This document shows positions 1 through 9,837 of a stretch of DNA of 64,000 bases, in pieces. The translations under genes and the position numbers were made by a program. The stretch covers positions 186,001 through 250,000 of the forward strand of contig CAWJSX010000005.1 of assembly GCA_963845675.1 (NCBI GenBank), read 5' to 3'. Below the pieces are notes generated by a model that made no database searches, was not told the DNA's origin, and saw only the letters and a program-made list of their open reading frames with translations. The stretch comes from CAWJMD01 sp963845675. Lineage in GTDB: Bacteria > Actinomycetota > Actinomycetes > Actinomycetales > CAWJMD01. Numbering within the stretch: position 1 is the first letter of the stretch; the number at the start of each line of letters is the position of its first letter.

Positions 1-965
1 AGCCGTGGCTGGTGGACGTGCTGGCCGGCGGGGCGGAGGGCCTGGTCGTCGGGGTCACGGGACCCTTCGGTGGGCTGCTGTCCTCCGTCACCGGGAACCC
101 CTGGCCCCCGGCCACCTACGAGCAGGCGGTCGGCCTGCTCGTCGCCACCGGCAAGCGCTTCGGGCACCTGGACGACCGCCCGGCGGCCGCCACGCCGATC
201 ACGACCCCGCTGGAGGACGTGCAGTACGTCCCGACGGGCATCGCCGACGTGTTCAGGGGGCAGGCCCAGCTGATGCCCCACGCCGGCGTCGAGGGGCAGG
301 AGCTGCACGAGGACCCGTCCGCCGGACGGATCCGCGTGATCGAGGTCCGCCGGCCCGACGGCTCCAGCGCCTGGGTGGTCCAGCTGCCCGGCACCCAGGT
401 CGTCGACACCGTGGCCGGCGGCAACCCGGTCGACATGACCTCGAACATCCACCTGATGGCGACCGGGCGCAGCGCCACGATGGACGCGGCGGGATCCGCT
501 CTGCGACAGGCGATGACGTCCGCGGGAGTACCGCCTGGGCAGCCGGTCATGCTCACCGGTCACAGCCAGGGCGGCATCACCGCGGCCGCGCTGGCCGCCG
601 ACCCGTCCTTCACCCGCGAGTTCCACGTCACGCACGTGGTCACCGCCGGGTCGCCCATCGCGCGGATCGCCGTTCCCGACGACGTCCAGGTGCTGTCGCT
701 GGAGCACGAGAGGGACCCCGTCCCGCGACTCGAGGGCGAGGCGAACCCCGAGCGGGCCGGGTGGACGACGGTGCGACGCGACCACACCAACCCGGCCCAG
801 GGACGCGTGCCGATCGCGGCCCACGGCGCGCAGACGTACATCGAGACCGGCGAGGTCGTGGACGCCTCGACCGACCCCTCGATCACGAGCTTCCGGGAGT
901 CGGCTTCGGCGTTCTGGACCGGCGACGGCTCGGTGCGCGACTACTCCGTCAGGAGGCAGCCGTGA
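1..965 (+). CDS. Alpha/beta-hydrolase, 5' end outside window
   Basis: The frame is open to the window edge, so the N-terminus is missing; the first in-window start is a GTG at 12. About 320 residues are visible. The lipase-type nucleophile elbow GHSQGG lies near residue 180 of the visible part. A hydrophobic strand precedes it, an aspartate candidate follows in HERDPVPR, and later His residues could complete a Ser-Asp-His triad. The substrate cannot be told. The stop overlaps the GTG of the next lipoprotein gene by 4 bases, so the two are probably translated together. The convergent neighbour is an EccC-type secretion ATPase, so the hydrolase may be a substrate or accessory of that system. 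That link is inference from position only. Confidence 0.7.
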   Translation, partial: PWLVDVLAGGAEGLVVGVTGPFGGLLSSVTGNPWPPATYEQAVGLLVATGKRFGHLDDRPAAATPITTPLEDVQYVPTGIADVFRGQAQLMPHAGVEGQELHEDPSAGRIRVIEVRRPDGSSAWVVQLPGTQVVDTVAGGNPVDMTSNIHLMATGRSATMDAAGSALRQAMTSAGVPPGQPVMLTGHSQGGITAAALAADPSFTREFHVTHVVTAGSPIARIAVPDDVQVLSLEHERDPVPRLEGEANPERAGWTTVRRDHTNPAQGRVPIAAHGAQTYIETGEVVDASTDPSITSFRESASAFWTGDGSVRDYSVRRQP

Positions 966-1408
966 AGCTCGTCCGCTCCGTCGGCCTCGCCTGCGCCAAC
1001 CTCGCGGTGGCGGTCGGCGTGGCGGGGCTCGCGGGGTGCAGCCCCGGTCCTGCGACGGTGGAGGAGTCGCGCCCCCCGGTCGCCTCGGAGCGCGACCGGG
1101 TCATCGACCGCGTCGAGGCGATCCCGGGGGTCGCCGGCACCGACCTGCAGGTGCGTGACGACGCCACGTCCGGGCAGTCGATCATGGGCAGCGTCGAGGT
1201 CAGCCCCCAGGCCGACCCGGTGGCGGTGCTCGACGACGTCTACGCCGCCCTGTGGACGTTCCGCTCCTGGCCGCCGCCGATCACCGTCGTGGCGACGGTC
1301 GGCGACCAGGTCTTCGGGCTCGACGGACCACTGCCTGCGGGGTCGGGCGAAGGACTCACGAAGAGCGAGCTGGAGCAGCGGTACGGCCCGTGGCCGGGTG
1401 ACGTCTAG
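962..1408 (+). CDS. Small lipoprotein of unknown function
   Basis: A 148-residue protein with a basic start, a hydrophobic stretch and the lipobox LAGC, with the lipidated cysteine at residue 26. It should therefore be anchored on the outer face of the membrane. The mature part has a short Pro/Glu-rich linker and then about 100 residues with alternating charged and hydrophobic stretches; I do not recognise the family. The GTG start at 962 sits inside the stop of the upstream hydrolase (GTGA overlap), which supports this start. Its stop overlaps the convergent eccC stop by a few bases. It probably acts with the hydrolase at the cell surface. Confidence 0.7.
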   Translation: MKLVRSVGLACANLAVAVGVAGLAGCSPGPATVEESRPPVASERDRVIDRVEAIPGVAGTDLQVRDDATSGQSIMGSVEVSPQADPVAVLDDVYAALWTFRSWPPPITVVATVGDQVFGLDGPLPAGSGEGLTKSELEQRYGPWPGDV

Positions 1409-4400
1409 ACGTCGTCGGCCCCGGGGCGCGCCACGACCACGGTGGCGAGGGTGCCCGCGCCGAGGTGCAGCAGCGCCCGGCCCGGCCGCACCTGGTCGCT
1501 GATGGCGCTGCGCGGCAGGCGGACACCCACCAGGTCGCCGTCCGCCATCGCCTGCGGTGAGAGCACGGCGCCGGCTCGCCCCTTCCGTGCCTCGGCGTGC
1601 CAGCCCGCGAAGCCGGAGGCGAGGTCGTTGGTGGTCCCTGCGACGATCAGTCCACGCCCGGCGTCGCCTGCGCCGCGGACGTAGGCCTTCAGCTGCGCCG
1701 ACACCGCGGTGTCCTTGTGCAGCTCGGCGTCGTCGATGACCAGCACCAGCCGCCCGTGACCGGCCACCAGCTCCTCGAAGACCTCACGGCTGAGCTCGGT
1801 GTCCGTGCAGACCGCCCGGACACCGGGCCGGCCCGCGAGGTCGCGCAGCGGCGACGGGCGGGGGGCGATCACGGCCACCTCCGTGCCGGCTCGCAGCAGC
1901 GTGAGGCTCATCGACAGCAGCGCGGTGCTCCGGCCCGACCGCGATGGCCCGCCGACGAGGAACACGGGGGAGCGCGACAGGTCGGGGCCCATCGCCTCGA
2001 GGTCGTCACCGCCCACGCCGAGCAGGGCGAACAGGGGGCTCGGCGTCCCCTCCACGTAGCGGCTGGCGTCGGCCAGGGAGATGGACGAGGGCAGCACGTC
2101 GACGCGGAACGGGCGGCTGGTCCTCGGCAGGTCGGCGTCCCGGGCGCGCGCCGCCGCCGCGATCGCCCGGATCGCCGCCGCCTGGCCCTGGCCGGTGAGG
2201 TCGCCGGGCAGAACGGCCACCTGCGTCTCGACGGCCCCCTCGCTCTGGAACCCCCGCCCGTCCGCGATCTCGTCGGGCAGGGTGCGGGCGTTCAGACCCA
2301 GGGTCGAGTAGTCGGTGCGCTCGTTCATGCGCAGGACCAGCCGGTCCTCGGTCAGCGACATCATCTTGAAGGTCGCCAGGGTGCGGTCACCGGTGACGAC
2401 GAGATGCACGCCGACGCTCGCGCCGTCGTTCAACAGGGTCATCACGGCGGTCTGCGGCTTCCCGCCGTCCAGGTCGGCGAGGCCCGCGAGGAAGCCCTCC
2501 CACCGGTCGAGCATCACCACGACGTGCGGCAGGCGCTCGTCCTCGGGCACCGCGAGGCGCTGCTCGGTCAGGTTGGCGAAACCCCCACCGGCCAGCACCT
2601 CCTGGCGCGCCGTGACCTCGGCCACCAGACGTGACAGCAGGCGGAGCACTCGCTCGGGCTGGGTGCGCTGCACGACTGCGCCGCAGTGCGGCAGGTCGGC
2701 CAGCGGCAGGAGACCACCACTGCCACAGTCGATCCCGTAGAGGTGCAGGTCGCCCACGCTGATGCGTGATGCCAGTGCACCGGCGATCGTGCGCAGGGTC
2801 TGGGTCCGGCCGCTGCGTGCCGAGCCGACCACGAGCTTGTGGCCGAAGGTGTCGAGGCTGATCGCCTCGGCGCGCTGGGCCTGCTGGCCCGGGAGGTCCG
2901 CCAGCGCCCACCCGACGGCCGGCAGGTCGACGGTCGGCACCGCGACCTCCGGCAGCTCGTCCAGGTCCAGCCGTGCAGGAAGTGCGGGTAGCCAGGGGCT
3001 GTGCGGTGGGGCGAAGCCCGCCTCGTCGTTGGCCTTACGGATGGCGTCGACCAGCACCGACAGGTCGGTCACCTCGACGTCGCCGGGGTCGTGGGCCAGG
3101 GCGGGCCGGTCGGGGGAGGGTCGTCCCAGGTCAGCGAAACCCACTGGTACCAGCCAGGGTTCGAGGCGTTGCACGGAACGCGCGCCGGGTCTGCGTCCAC
3201 CGACCCGCCCGCTCTGGAACGGCACGAGCGAGGCGTGACCCAGCCGGACGTAGGCCCGACCTGGGGTGCTCTTGGCGATCAGGGCGGCGTCCGGGGCATC
3301 GATGACGTCGAGGCTCTCGGCCTTGTCCGTCACCCGCAGCGCGATCCGCAGGTTGGTGTTGGCGCGGATCTCGGGTGACACGACGCCCGACGGTCGCTGC
3401 GTGGCCAGCACCAGGTGGATGCCGAGCGACCGGCCCCGCTGCGCGATGTTCACGAGACCGGTGACGAAGCCAGGCAGGTCGCGCACCATCGACGCGAACT
3501 CGTCGATGACGATCATCAGCCGGGGGAGCGGGTCGAGGCCCCCACGCTGGTCGGCGAGGTCGGTGTAGTCCTCGATGTCCTTGGCTCCCGCGGCCGAGAG
3601 GATGTGCTCTCGCCGGTGCAGCTCGGCCCCGAGCGACTCGAGCGCCCGTTCGACGAGGTGGGTGTCGAGGTCGGTGACCATCCCCACCGTGTGCGGCAGG
3701 TGCACGCAGTCCTTGAACGCGGACCCGCCCTTGTAGTCGACCAGCACGAACGTCATGGCGTCCGGTCGGTTGACGACGGCCAGGGACGCCACGACGGTCT
3801 GTAGCAGCTCCGACTTGCCGGAGCCCGTCGTCCCGGCGACGAGCGCGTGCGGCCCGTCCCGGGAGAAGTCGATCGCGAACGGCCCGTCGAGCGAGTCACC
3901 GACCGGGGCCTGCGTGGTGCGACCTCCCGCCTCCCACACCGCGCGCACGGCGGCGGACGTGGGCGGTTCCAGCCCCATCACGTCGAGCAGCCGGGACGAC
4001 GACGGCAGTGCGGAGTCGGCACCGTCGTCGGTGACGTCGCGGACCGGGGCGAGCGAGCGCCCGACCCGCTGGAACCAGCTGGGCGGCACGAGGTCGACCT
4101 GCACGTCGTCCAGCGACTCGGCGCGCTGCTGCCGCAGCGCCGCGCGTCCCGGACCGGTCTCCACCACCACCGCGTGGCACTCCTCCGGCAGCAGCCGCTC
4201 CTGCGTGTCGAGGCAGATCGCGTAGACCCCCACCGCGGGCCCCTGCTTCAGCACCTGGACGAGACCGGGCAGGAAGCGGAGCCGTCGCGCGCCGTCGAGC
4301 ACCACGACGACGTCGGGTTCGACGGTGGCCCGGCGCTCGCCCTCCTGCGCCGTGCGGGCCGCGACCAGCTGCTGCAGCTCGGCGACGCGACGCCCCAACG

Positions 4401-5847
4401 AGTCGGCGTCGGAGCCGACGAGCGCCAGGGAGTCCTGCCCGAGCGCCGGACGGCAGTGGGGGAGCCAGCGCACCCAGTCCCAGGTGCTCTCCCCCTCGGA
4501 CGTCGTGAGCACGTACACCTGGAGGTCGCGGGGGCTGTGCAGCACGGCGGCCTGGGCCACCAGCCACGACGCGACGGACCCGATGAAGCCGCTGTCCCCC
4601 GCCACGCCGATGACGCCACGCTCCGCCAGCGACACCGTGACCGGAGCATCCGGCACCGTCCGGACGACGTTGCGCCGGTGACTCAGCTGCCCCGGGTCGT
4701 CGAGCCGGACGGCGGACGGCTGCTCGCACAGCCCGACCCGGAGAGCGAGGTAGTCGGGGTCGTCGCGCCGCCGCTCCCACAGGTGGCTGCGGGGCCCGGT
4801 GGCGACCAGGACGGTCTCGGCCGGGTCGGGCGCCTGGCTGCGGCGCAGCCGTCGCTCGTGGGCTAGGGCGGCGTCCGCGTCCGCCTCGACCTGGGCCTTC
4901 TGCTCCCGGTACTCCTTCATCAGCTCCCGGTGGGTCTTCTTGCCCCCTGACTTCCCCTGCCAGTAGTTGCCCAGCACGAGCAGCGGGCTCATCAACGCGA
5001 ACAGCGCGTACCGCAGGCTGCCCAGGACGAGCACCAGCACGGTCGCCATCACGAGCGGCGCGATCATGCCGATGATCGGCAGGCTCCGGCCCCGGGGTGC
5101 CTTCGGTTCGGTCGGCAGCACGAACTTGGTGTCCTGCTCGGGCGGGAGCAGGCGGGGCGGCCGGTTGAAGTCGAGGCCCACCCCGTCCTCGGACGGCTGG
5201 AGCGAGGCGTCCGGGAGCGTCGGGGTCCGGGCCTCGAAGACGCTGGCGCCCGCGTGCAGGAGGGCACCCTCGGCCAAGGGAGCGGGCCCGTCGTCGGCCG
5301 AGCGCTCCTCCTCGTCCAGACGCACCGCGACCCCCCGCTCCGGGGTGACCTCGACGTCCCCGTCCAACGGCACGTGCAGCGTGAAGGCGCGGCCCGGCAT
5401 CCCGGGGACGTCGAGGTGCACGGCGCAGGAGGGGTCGCTGCCGACGTCGCTGTGACCGACGCCGAGCCAGTGCACGGTGCCCGCCCCCTGTCCTCCGACC
5501 ACCCGCAGCTCGACCTGGCCCTGCGGCTCGGGGCGGACGGTGAGGGCGGGGTCGTCGAGGCTGACCAGCGCGCCGTCGCGCAGCGGGGTGTCGGCGACGC
5601 GGTCCACGGGGTCCAGGGCGACGCCGTCCACGAACAGGCGCCCGACGTCGCGACCCTCGCCGTCGCGCCGCCCGAGCGTCCGCGACAGCAGCGAGATGAC
5701 GCCGTCACCGGCGTGCGTGTGCGCCTCCGCCGCCACGGTGCGCAGCCTGGGCAGGAGGTCCGCGACGGTGGCGTCGTCGTCGAGGTCGACCACGAGGTCC
5801 GTGCGCCTGTCGGGCTCGCGTTCGGCGAGCGTCAGGCTGAGACGCAT
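1405..5847 (-). CDS. eccC: Type VII secretion ATPase EccC with FHA domain
   Basis: A 1480-residue FtsK/SpoIIIE-family ATPase that powers type VII (ESX/WXG100) secretion at the membrane. The N-terminal ~85 residues look like the ubiquitin-like YukD/EsaB fold, followed by an FHA-like segment (about 100-190). Two adjacent hydrophobic segments lie near 250-295. Three ATPase modules follow. The first has an intact Walker A (GTTGSGKS, near 671) and Walker B (IVIDEF, near 779). The second (GSARSGRT, near 1005) and third (GPSRSGRS, near 1300) are degenerate, as is usual in EccC. I chose the ATG at 5847 because the ubiquitin-like domain begins there; the frame stays open upstream to 6702 but that part overlaps another gene and has unnatural composition. 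No WXG100 or EccB/D/E genes lie in the window, so the rest of the locus is probably to the left. Confidence 0.9.
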   Translation of the reverse strand: MRLSLTLAEREPDRRTDLVVDLDDDATVADLLPRLRTVAAEAHTHAGDGVISLLSRTLGRRDGEGRDVGRLFVDGVALDPVDRVADTPLRDGALVSLDDPALTVRPEPQGQVELRVVGGQGAGTVHWLGVGHSDVGSDPSCAVHLDVPGMPGRAFTLHVPLDGDVEVTPERGVAVRLDEEERSADDGPAPLAEGALLHAGASVFEARTPTLPDASLQPSEDGVGLDFNRPPRLLPPEQDTKFVLPTEPKAPRGRSLPIIGMIAPLVMATVLVLVLGSLRYALFALMSPLLVLGNYWQGKSGGKKTHRELMKEYREQKAQVEADADAALAHERRLRRSQAPDPAETVLVATGPRSHLWERRRDDPDYLALRVGLCEQPSAVRLDDPGQLSHRRNVVRTVPDAPVTVSLAERGVIGVAGDSGFIGSVASWLVAQAAVLHSPRDLQVYVLTTSEGESTWDWVRWLPHCRPALGQDSLALVGSDADSLGRRVAELQQLVAARTAQEGERRATVEPDVVVVLDGARRLRFLPGLVQVLKQGPAVGVYAICLDTQERLLPEECHAVVVETGPGRAALRQQRAESLDDVQVDLVPPSWFQRVGRSLAPVRDVTDDGADSALPSSSRLLDVMGLEPPTSAAVRAVWEAGGRTTQAPVGDSLDGPFAIDFSRDGPHALVAGTTGSGKSELLQTVVASLAVVNRPDAMTFVLVDYKGGSAFKDCVHLPHTVGMVTDLDTHLVERALESLGAELHRREHILSAAGAKDIEDYTDLADQRGGLDPLPRLMIVIDEFASMVRDLPGFVTGLVNIAQRGRSLGIHLVLATQRPSGVVSPEIRANTNLRIALRVTDKAESLDVIDAPDAALIAKSTPGRAYVRLGHASLVPFQSGRVGGRRPGARSVQRLEPWLVPVGFADLGRPSPDRPALAHDPGDVEVTDLSVLVDAIRKANDEAGFAPPHSPWLPALPARLDLDELPEVAVPTVDLPAVGWALADLPGQQAQRAEAISLDTFGHKLVVGSARSGRTQTLRTIAGALASRISVGDLHLYGIDCGSGGLLPLADLPHCGAVVQRTQPERVLRLLSRLVAEVTARQEVLAGGGFANLTEQRLAVPEDERLPHVVVMLDRWEGFLAGLADLDGGKPQTAVMTLLNDGASVGVHLVVTGDRTLATFKMMSLTEDRLVLRMNERTDYSTLGLNARTLPDEIADGRGFQSEGAVETQVAVLPGDLTGQGQAAAIRAIAAAARARDADLPRTSRPFRVDVLPSSISLADASRYVEGTPSPLFALLGVGGDDLEAMGPDLSRSPVFLVGGPSRSGRSTALLSMSLTLLRAGTEVAVIAPRPSPLRDLAGRPGVRAVCTDTELSREVFEELVAGHGRLVLVIDDAELHKDTAVSAQLKAYVRGAGDAGRGLIVAGTTNDLASGFAGWHAEARKGRAGAVLSPQAMADGDLVGVRLPRSAISDQVRPGRALLHLGAGTLATVVVARPGADDV

Positions 5848-5920
5848 GTGTCCAACTCTACGGGCGGGGACACCTCCGGCGAGGGCGCACGAGGAATGAC
5901 ATGACCGGACAAGGGACGCA

Positions 5921-5949
5921 TTGCTCCGACTCCGGTCGAAGACTACGGT
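5921..5949 (+). promoter_or_regulatory. Possible promoter for the LuxR-type regulator
   Basis: TTGCTC and TACGGT are separated by 17 bases, 34 bases before the GTG start of the regulator. The match to the housekeeping consensus is moderate. It lies in the divergent gap with eccC. This is a sequence-only guess. Confidence 0.3.
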
Positions 5950-5982
5950 GACAGGACTTTTTCCCGCCGGAACCGTCGATGG

Positions 5983-8746
5983 GTGGCGCGTGTGACGCGA
6001 GAGGACTCCACGACCTGCCGCAGCGCGTCGCCGGCCCGGCTCGTCGGACGTGACGCCCTCCTCGCGAGTGTCGAGAACGCCCTCGCGTCGGGGGTCGCGG
6101 TGGTGCTGACGGGGCCCGACGGGATCGGGCGCACGTCGGTCCTGGACGCCCTGGCCTCCGCCGCCCGCGACCGTGGTGAGCGCGTGCTCCGTGCGGTCGG
6201 GGTGGAGGCCGAGAGGTTCGTCGCCGGCACGGCCGTCGGCGATCTCGTCCAGCAGCTTCCCTCCGCGCTCGTGGACGATCCTGTCCGCCGAGGATCGCGC
6301 GGCCCTGGACGGGCAGCCGCTCCGGTGACCTCGGGGTCGGCGGGCGGGCGTGGTGCGACGTGCTGCGCCGGTGGTCGACCCGTGCTCCCGTCCTGGTCCT
6401 GCTCGACGACGCGCAGTGGCTCGACGCCTCGTCCGTCGACGTGCTCGGCTTCGCCGTCCGGCGTCTGGCCGGGCGAGGTGTCCGCCTGGTCGTCGCGGGC
6501 CGCTGGGCCGCCGGGCGCCGGCCGGCGTCGCTGCTGCCGTCGGCGTCCACCTGGCTCGAGGTGCCGCCACTCGGGGCCGAGGAGCTCGCCTCGCCTGCTC
6601 GATCTGCACGGCCTGCCGGCACGGACGGCGAGCCGGATCCACCTCGACTCCGCGGGCAACCCGTACCTCGCCCTGGCGCTGGCCGGTGCGTTCGTCGACC
6701 ACAGCTCGGCCGAGCCAGCGCCCCGAGCCGTTGGCCCCGAGCCTTCAACGGCTCGTCCGCAGCCGGCTGGACACCCTGCCCCCCGCCGTCCAGGAGACGC
6801 TGCTGTTCTGCGCGCTCGCCAACTCCCCGCAGCCTCCGGCTGCTGCTGCGCGCGGGACGCGTCGACGCCGAGGAGCACCTGCGTCTGGCGACCGAGGCGG
6901 GGCTGGTGGTCACGGAGCAACGACATGGTCCGGTTCACGCCGGCCGCCGGTGCGCGGGTCGTGGCGGCGCAGGCGACCGGCTCGCGGCGCGCGGTCGTGC
7001 ACACCCTGCTGGCCGACGTGGTGACGTGCCAGGCCGAGCGCGAGCGGCACCGGGCGCTCGCGACAGCCCACCCCGACGGACCCTTCGCGGCCTCGCTGGC
7101 CGCTCGCCGCGGTCCAGGCGTTGCGGCGTGGGGCCCGTGACCTGGCCGCCGAGCTGTACCTGCTGGCCGCCGACCACGCCCCCGGTGACCGCTCGGTCGA
7201 ACGCGCGGGTGACTGGCTGTCGCGGCCGCCAGGTGGGGTCGGTGGCGGGCAACGCCGACATCGTCCACCGCGCCGCCGACGCGGTTCTGGCGTCCGACTC
7301 GGAGCCGTCGCACCGGGTCGCGGTCCGGCTCGTCGCTGGTCCAGCTCGCCAGCCAGTCGGCCGTGCGCATGCAGGAGACGCTCGCCGCCGCCCGCGTGGA
7401 CGCCGCCGACGACCCCGGCGCTGCTGGCCACGGTGCGTCTGTGGCAGGCGGCGGTCGCGGTCTCGGCCGGAGACCCGGTGTCGGCGCTGACCGAGGCCGA
7501 CGCGGCGGTCGGGCTGGCGCAGCAGGTCGGCGACACGACCACGGAGGCGATGGCGTGGTCGGTCGGTGCGCTGACGGCGCGCCAGCTCGGCCACGACGAC
7601 ACGGCCGAGCGGCTGGCGCGCGGCCTGGCTCTGCCGCATCCCCGCGTGGACGGCTGGCTGCACTTCACGCCCCGCTTCCGCGCCGCACGGCTGGCGCTGA
7701 CCGAGGACCGGCTGGTCGAGGCGCGCGACGACCTGCTGGCGATGCTCGCCGTCGTCGAGCGGGGGGCCCCGGACGAGCTGATCGGTGTGATGGGCGCGCT
7801 GGTCGAGGTGTCGGCGCGGTCCGGTCGCTGCCAGGACGCCCTGGACTACGCGCAGCGCTGCATCCGGATCGCCGCGGACGCCGGTCTCAGCCCCGGCCCG
7901 AGCTGGTACTTCGGTGCTGTCGCCGAGCTGGCCGGCGGAACGCTCGCGCGGGCCACCACCTACGCCGAACGTGGTGCGCGCGCGTCAGAGCAGGAGGGGG
8001 ACCGCATCTACCTGCGGCACCACCTGCACGTGCTGGGTCAGGCGCAGCTGCGCGCGGGCCGGGTCGCGGAGGCGGTGGACACCCTCGGGCGCGTGCGGAC
8101 CCTCGAGCAGGACGCGGGCATCTGCGACCCGGCGAACCTGAGGTGGAACGCCGACCTGGTGGCGGCCCTCGCCGCCGCGGGGGACGTGGTCCGGGCCGAG
8201 GACCTGCTCGCGCTCTCGCGGGACGCCGTCCGCCTCAAGGGGGCGGGTCCCGCGGTCGGTGCCCAGCTCGATCGCGCCGGTGCCCTCGTGCTCGCCGGGC
8301 GCGCGGGTGACCCGGCCGCTGCGGTGGAGGCGGTCGCCGCCGCGGCGCGGACGTTCGAGGCGCTGGGTCAGCCGGTCGAGCGCGGTCACTGCCTGCTCGT
8401 GCAGGGCCAGGTCGAGCGTCAGCGACGGCGCCTGTCGGCCGCGCGCGCCTGCGTGATGATGGCCCTCGCGGTCTTCGAGGACGTCGGGGCGTGGCCGTGG
8501 GCCGACCAGTGCACGCGCGTCCTCACCCAGCTCGACCACCCGTCGTCGCCGCAGCTCGCCGTCGGGCTGAGCCCGACCGAGACACGCGTTGCCACGCTCG
8601 TGTCGGAGGGGGCGACCAACCGGGAGATCGCCCAGCAGCTGTTCCTCAGCGTCAAGACCGTCGAGGCCACGCTCACGCGGGTCTACCGCAAGCTCGGCGT
8701 GAGGTCCCGCACCCAGCTGAGCAGACGGCTCACGGCGACACGTTGA
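5983..8746 (+). CDS. LuxR-family regulator with N-terminal ATPase (LAL type), many apparent frameshifts
   Basis: Joined across frames this is a ~915-residue LAL-type transcription regulator. A Walker A motif (GPDGIGRTS) sits near residue 43 and a Walker B (VLLDDAQW) near residue 135. A long TPR-like alpha-helical middle follows, and a clear C-terminal LuxR helix-turn-helix begins at LSPTETRVATLV. The frame changes about ten times between roughly 6275 and 7415, each change fitting one extra base, mostly in a CC/CCC run. Protein similarity continues on both sides of every break, and from 7420 to the stop the frame is clean. I read this as one intact gene with sequence errors; decay of a pseudogene would not give shifts all in one direction. 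It stands alone between eccC and the SSI-like gene. The signal it senses is unknown. Confidence 0.75.
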
Positions 8747-8764
8747 GCGCGCCGACCCTCCCCG

Positions 8765-9316
8765 TCACGAATCGGGCGAGCCGACCGGTCCGAACACCGC
8801 GGAGAGCGCGTCCCAGCGCGAGATCTCGCAGCCGTTCGTACGGCTGAACCGGGCCGTCACCGGTTGGCCGGCCAGCGTCCCGGCGACGACCGCCGTCTGC
8901 GGCCCACCGTAGATCTCCGTGCACATCTGGTCCTTCGGGACCGGGCCGAAGACACCGGTTCCGGCCGCTGCGAGGGCTGCGCAGGCTCCCTCGGCGTCCG
9001 GGTGGTCGCCGCCGACCGGCTCGCACGTGAGCGTGTACTCCGCGCGGACGCCGGTGCCGTCGTCGACGGACACTGTCAGGTCCGCGGCCACCGGGTCGCC
9101 CGGGGGAGCCGTGGGTGCGGCCGAGGAGGTGCCGCTGTCATCCGGGCCGCTGGTCACCGGGGAGTCCGGGTCGCCGCCGGTCGTGGCCGGGGCGCCGGGC
9201 ACGGTCACCGGGTCCCCGGCGCAGGCTGTCAGGACGAGGGCGCCGGCGACGGCCAGCGCCGCCGTCAGGGTCGCGCTCGGGACGTGGTGGAACGGGCGGG
9301 CTGGCAGCAGGGTCAT
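8765..9316 (-). CDS. Membrane-tethered SSI-family protease inhibitor-like lipoprotein
   Basis: A 183-residue protein with a signal peptide ending in the lipobox LTAC (Cys32), then a Pro/Thr/Ser/Asp linker to about residue 75. The C-terminal domain carries the Streptomyces subtilisin inhibitor pattern: four cysteines, MCTEIYGGPQ, and the ending NGCEISRWDAL. SSI proteins are normally freely secreted inhibitors of serine proteases; here the domain would be anchored to the membrane by lipid. The ATG at 9316 is chosen because GAGGAGG lies 7 bases upstream. Whether it still inhibits a protease is not known. It is divergent from the rhodanese gene. Confidence 0.8.
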   Translation of the reverse strand: MTLLPARPFHHVPSATLTAALAVAGALVLTACAGDPVTVPGAPATTGGDPDSPVTSGPDDSGTSSAAPTAPPGDPVAADLTVSVDDGTGVRAEYTLTCEPVGGDHPDAEGACAALAAAGTGVFGPVPKDQMCTEIYGGPQTAVVAGTLAGQPVTARFSRTNGCEISRWDALSAVFGPVGSPDS

Positions 9317-9430
9317 CGGTGGCGCCTCCTCGGGTGCCGTCATCATGTCGCGCTTCGGCCGGTTTCGGACTCTCCGGGGTTGTGACGCGGTGGGCGCCCG
9401 CAGGGTTCCCCGCCGTGGCACCCTGTGGAC

Positions 9431-9805
9431 ATGTCTCACGGAATCCCCCAGCCGGGCCCCGCAGGCCACCCCGTCCCCGCCGTGCCCGCCGTGCAGGTGA
9501 CCGACCTGCCGGCAGAGGTCCCGGGCACCCTCCTCGACGTCCGCGAGGACGATGAGTGGGCGGCCGGTCACGCGACGGGCGCCCTCCACATCCCGCTCGG
9601 GCAGCTCCCGGTCCGCCTGGGTGAGCTGGACCTCGACGAGCCGGTGCACGTCGTGTGCCGCAGCGGCGGCCGGTCCGCTCGGGCCGTCGAGTGGCTCAAC
9701 GAGAACGGTGCCGAGGCCGTCAACGTCGCGGGCGGCATGGGTGCCTGGGCGGAGGCAGGTCGGCCGATGGAGGGTGACGGCCCCGGCGAGCCGTTCGTCC
9801 GCTGA
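9431..9805 (+). CDS. Rhodanese-like sulfurtransferase
   Basis: A 124-residue single-domain rhodanese. The entry motif LLDVREDDEW, the GHATGALHIP segment and the active-site loop CRSGGRSAR (catalytic Cys76) are all present, so it should carry sulfane sulfur on the cysteine. The acceptor is unknown. A GTG two codons upstream (9425) is an alternative start. The first ~20 residues are Pro/Ala-rich and outside the domain. The 7-base inverted repeat at 9838-9858 follows the stop. Confidence 0.88.
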   Translation: MSHGIPQPGPAGHPVPAVPAVQVTDLPAEVPGTLLDVREDDEWAAGHATGALHIPLGQLPVRLGELDLDEPVHVVCRSGGRSARAVEWLNENGAEAVNVAGGMGAWAEAGRPMEGDGPGEPFVR

Positions 9806-9837
9806 CCGTCGTCCGCGACACGTCGATCACGGAGTCT

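Noticed and set aside
5848..6702. Upstream extension of the EccC reading frame
   Set aside because: It runs antisense through the LuxR-type gene, is Arg/Pro-rich, and the ubiquitin-like EccC start lies at 5847.
6275..7415. Programmed ribosomal frameshifting in the LuxR-type gene
   Set aside because: Ten consecutive shifts, no slippery heptamers, and the same pattern in unrelated genes make translation control implausible.
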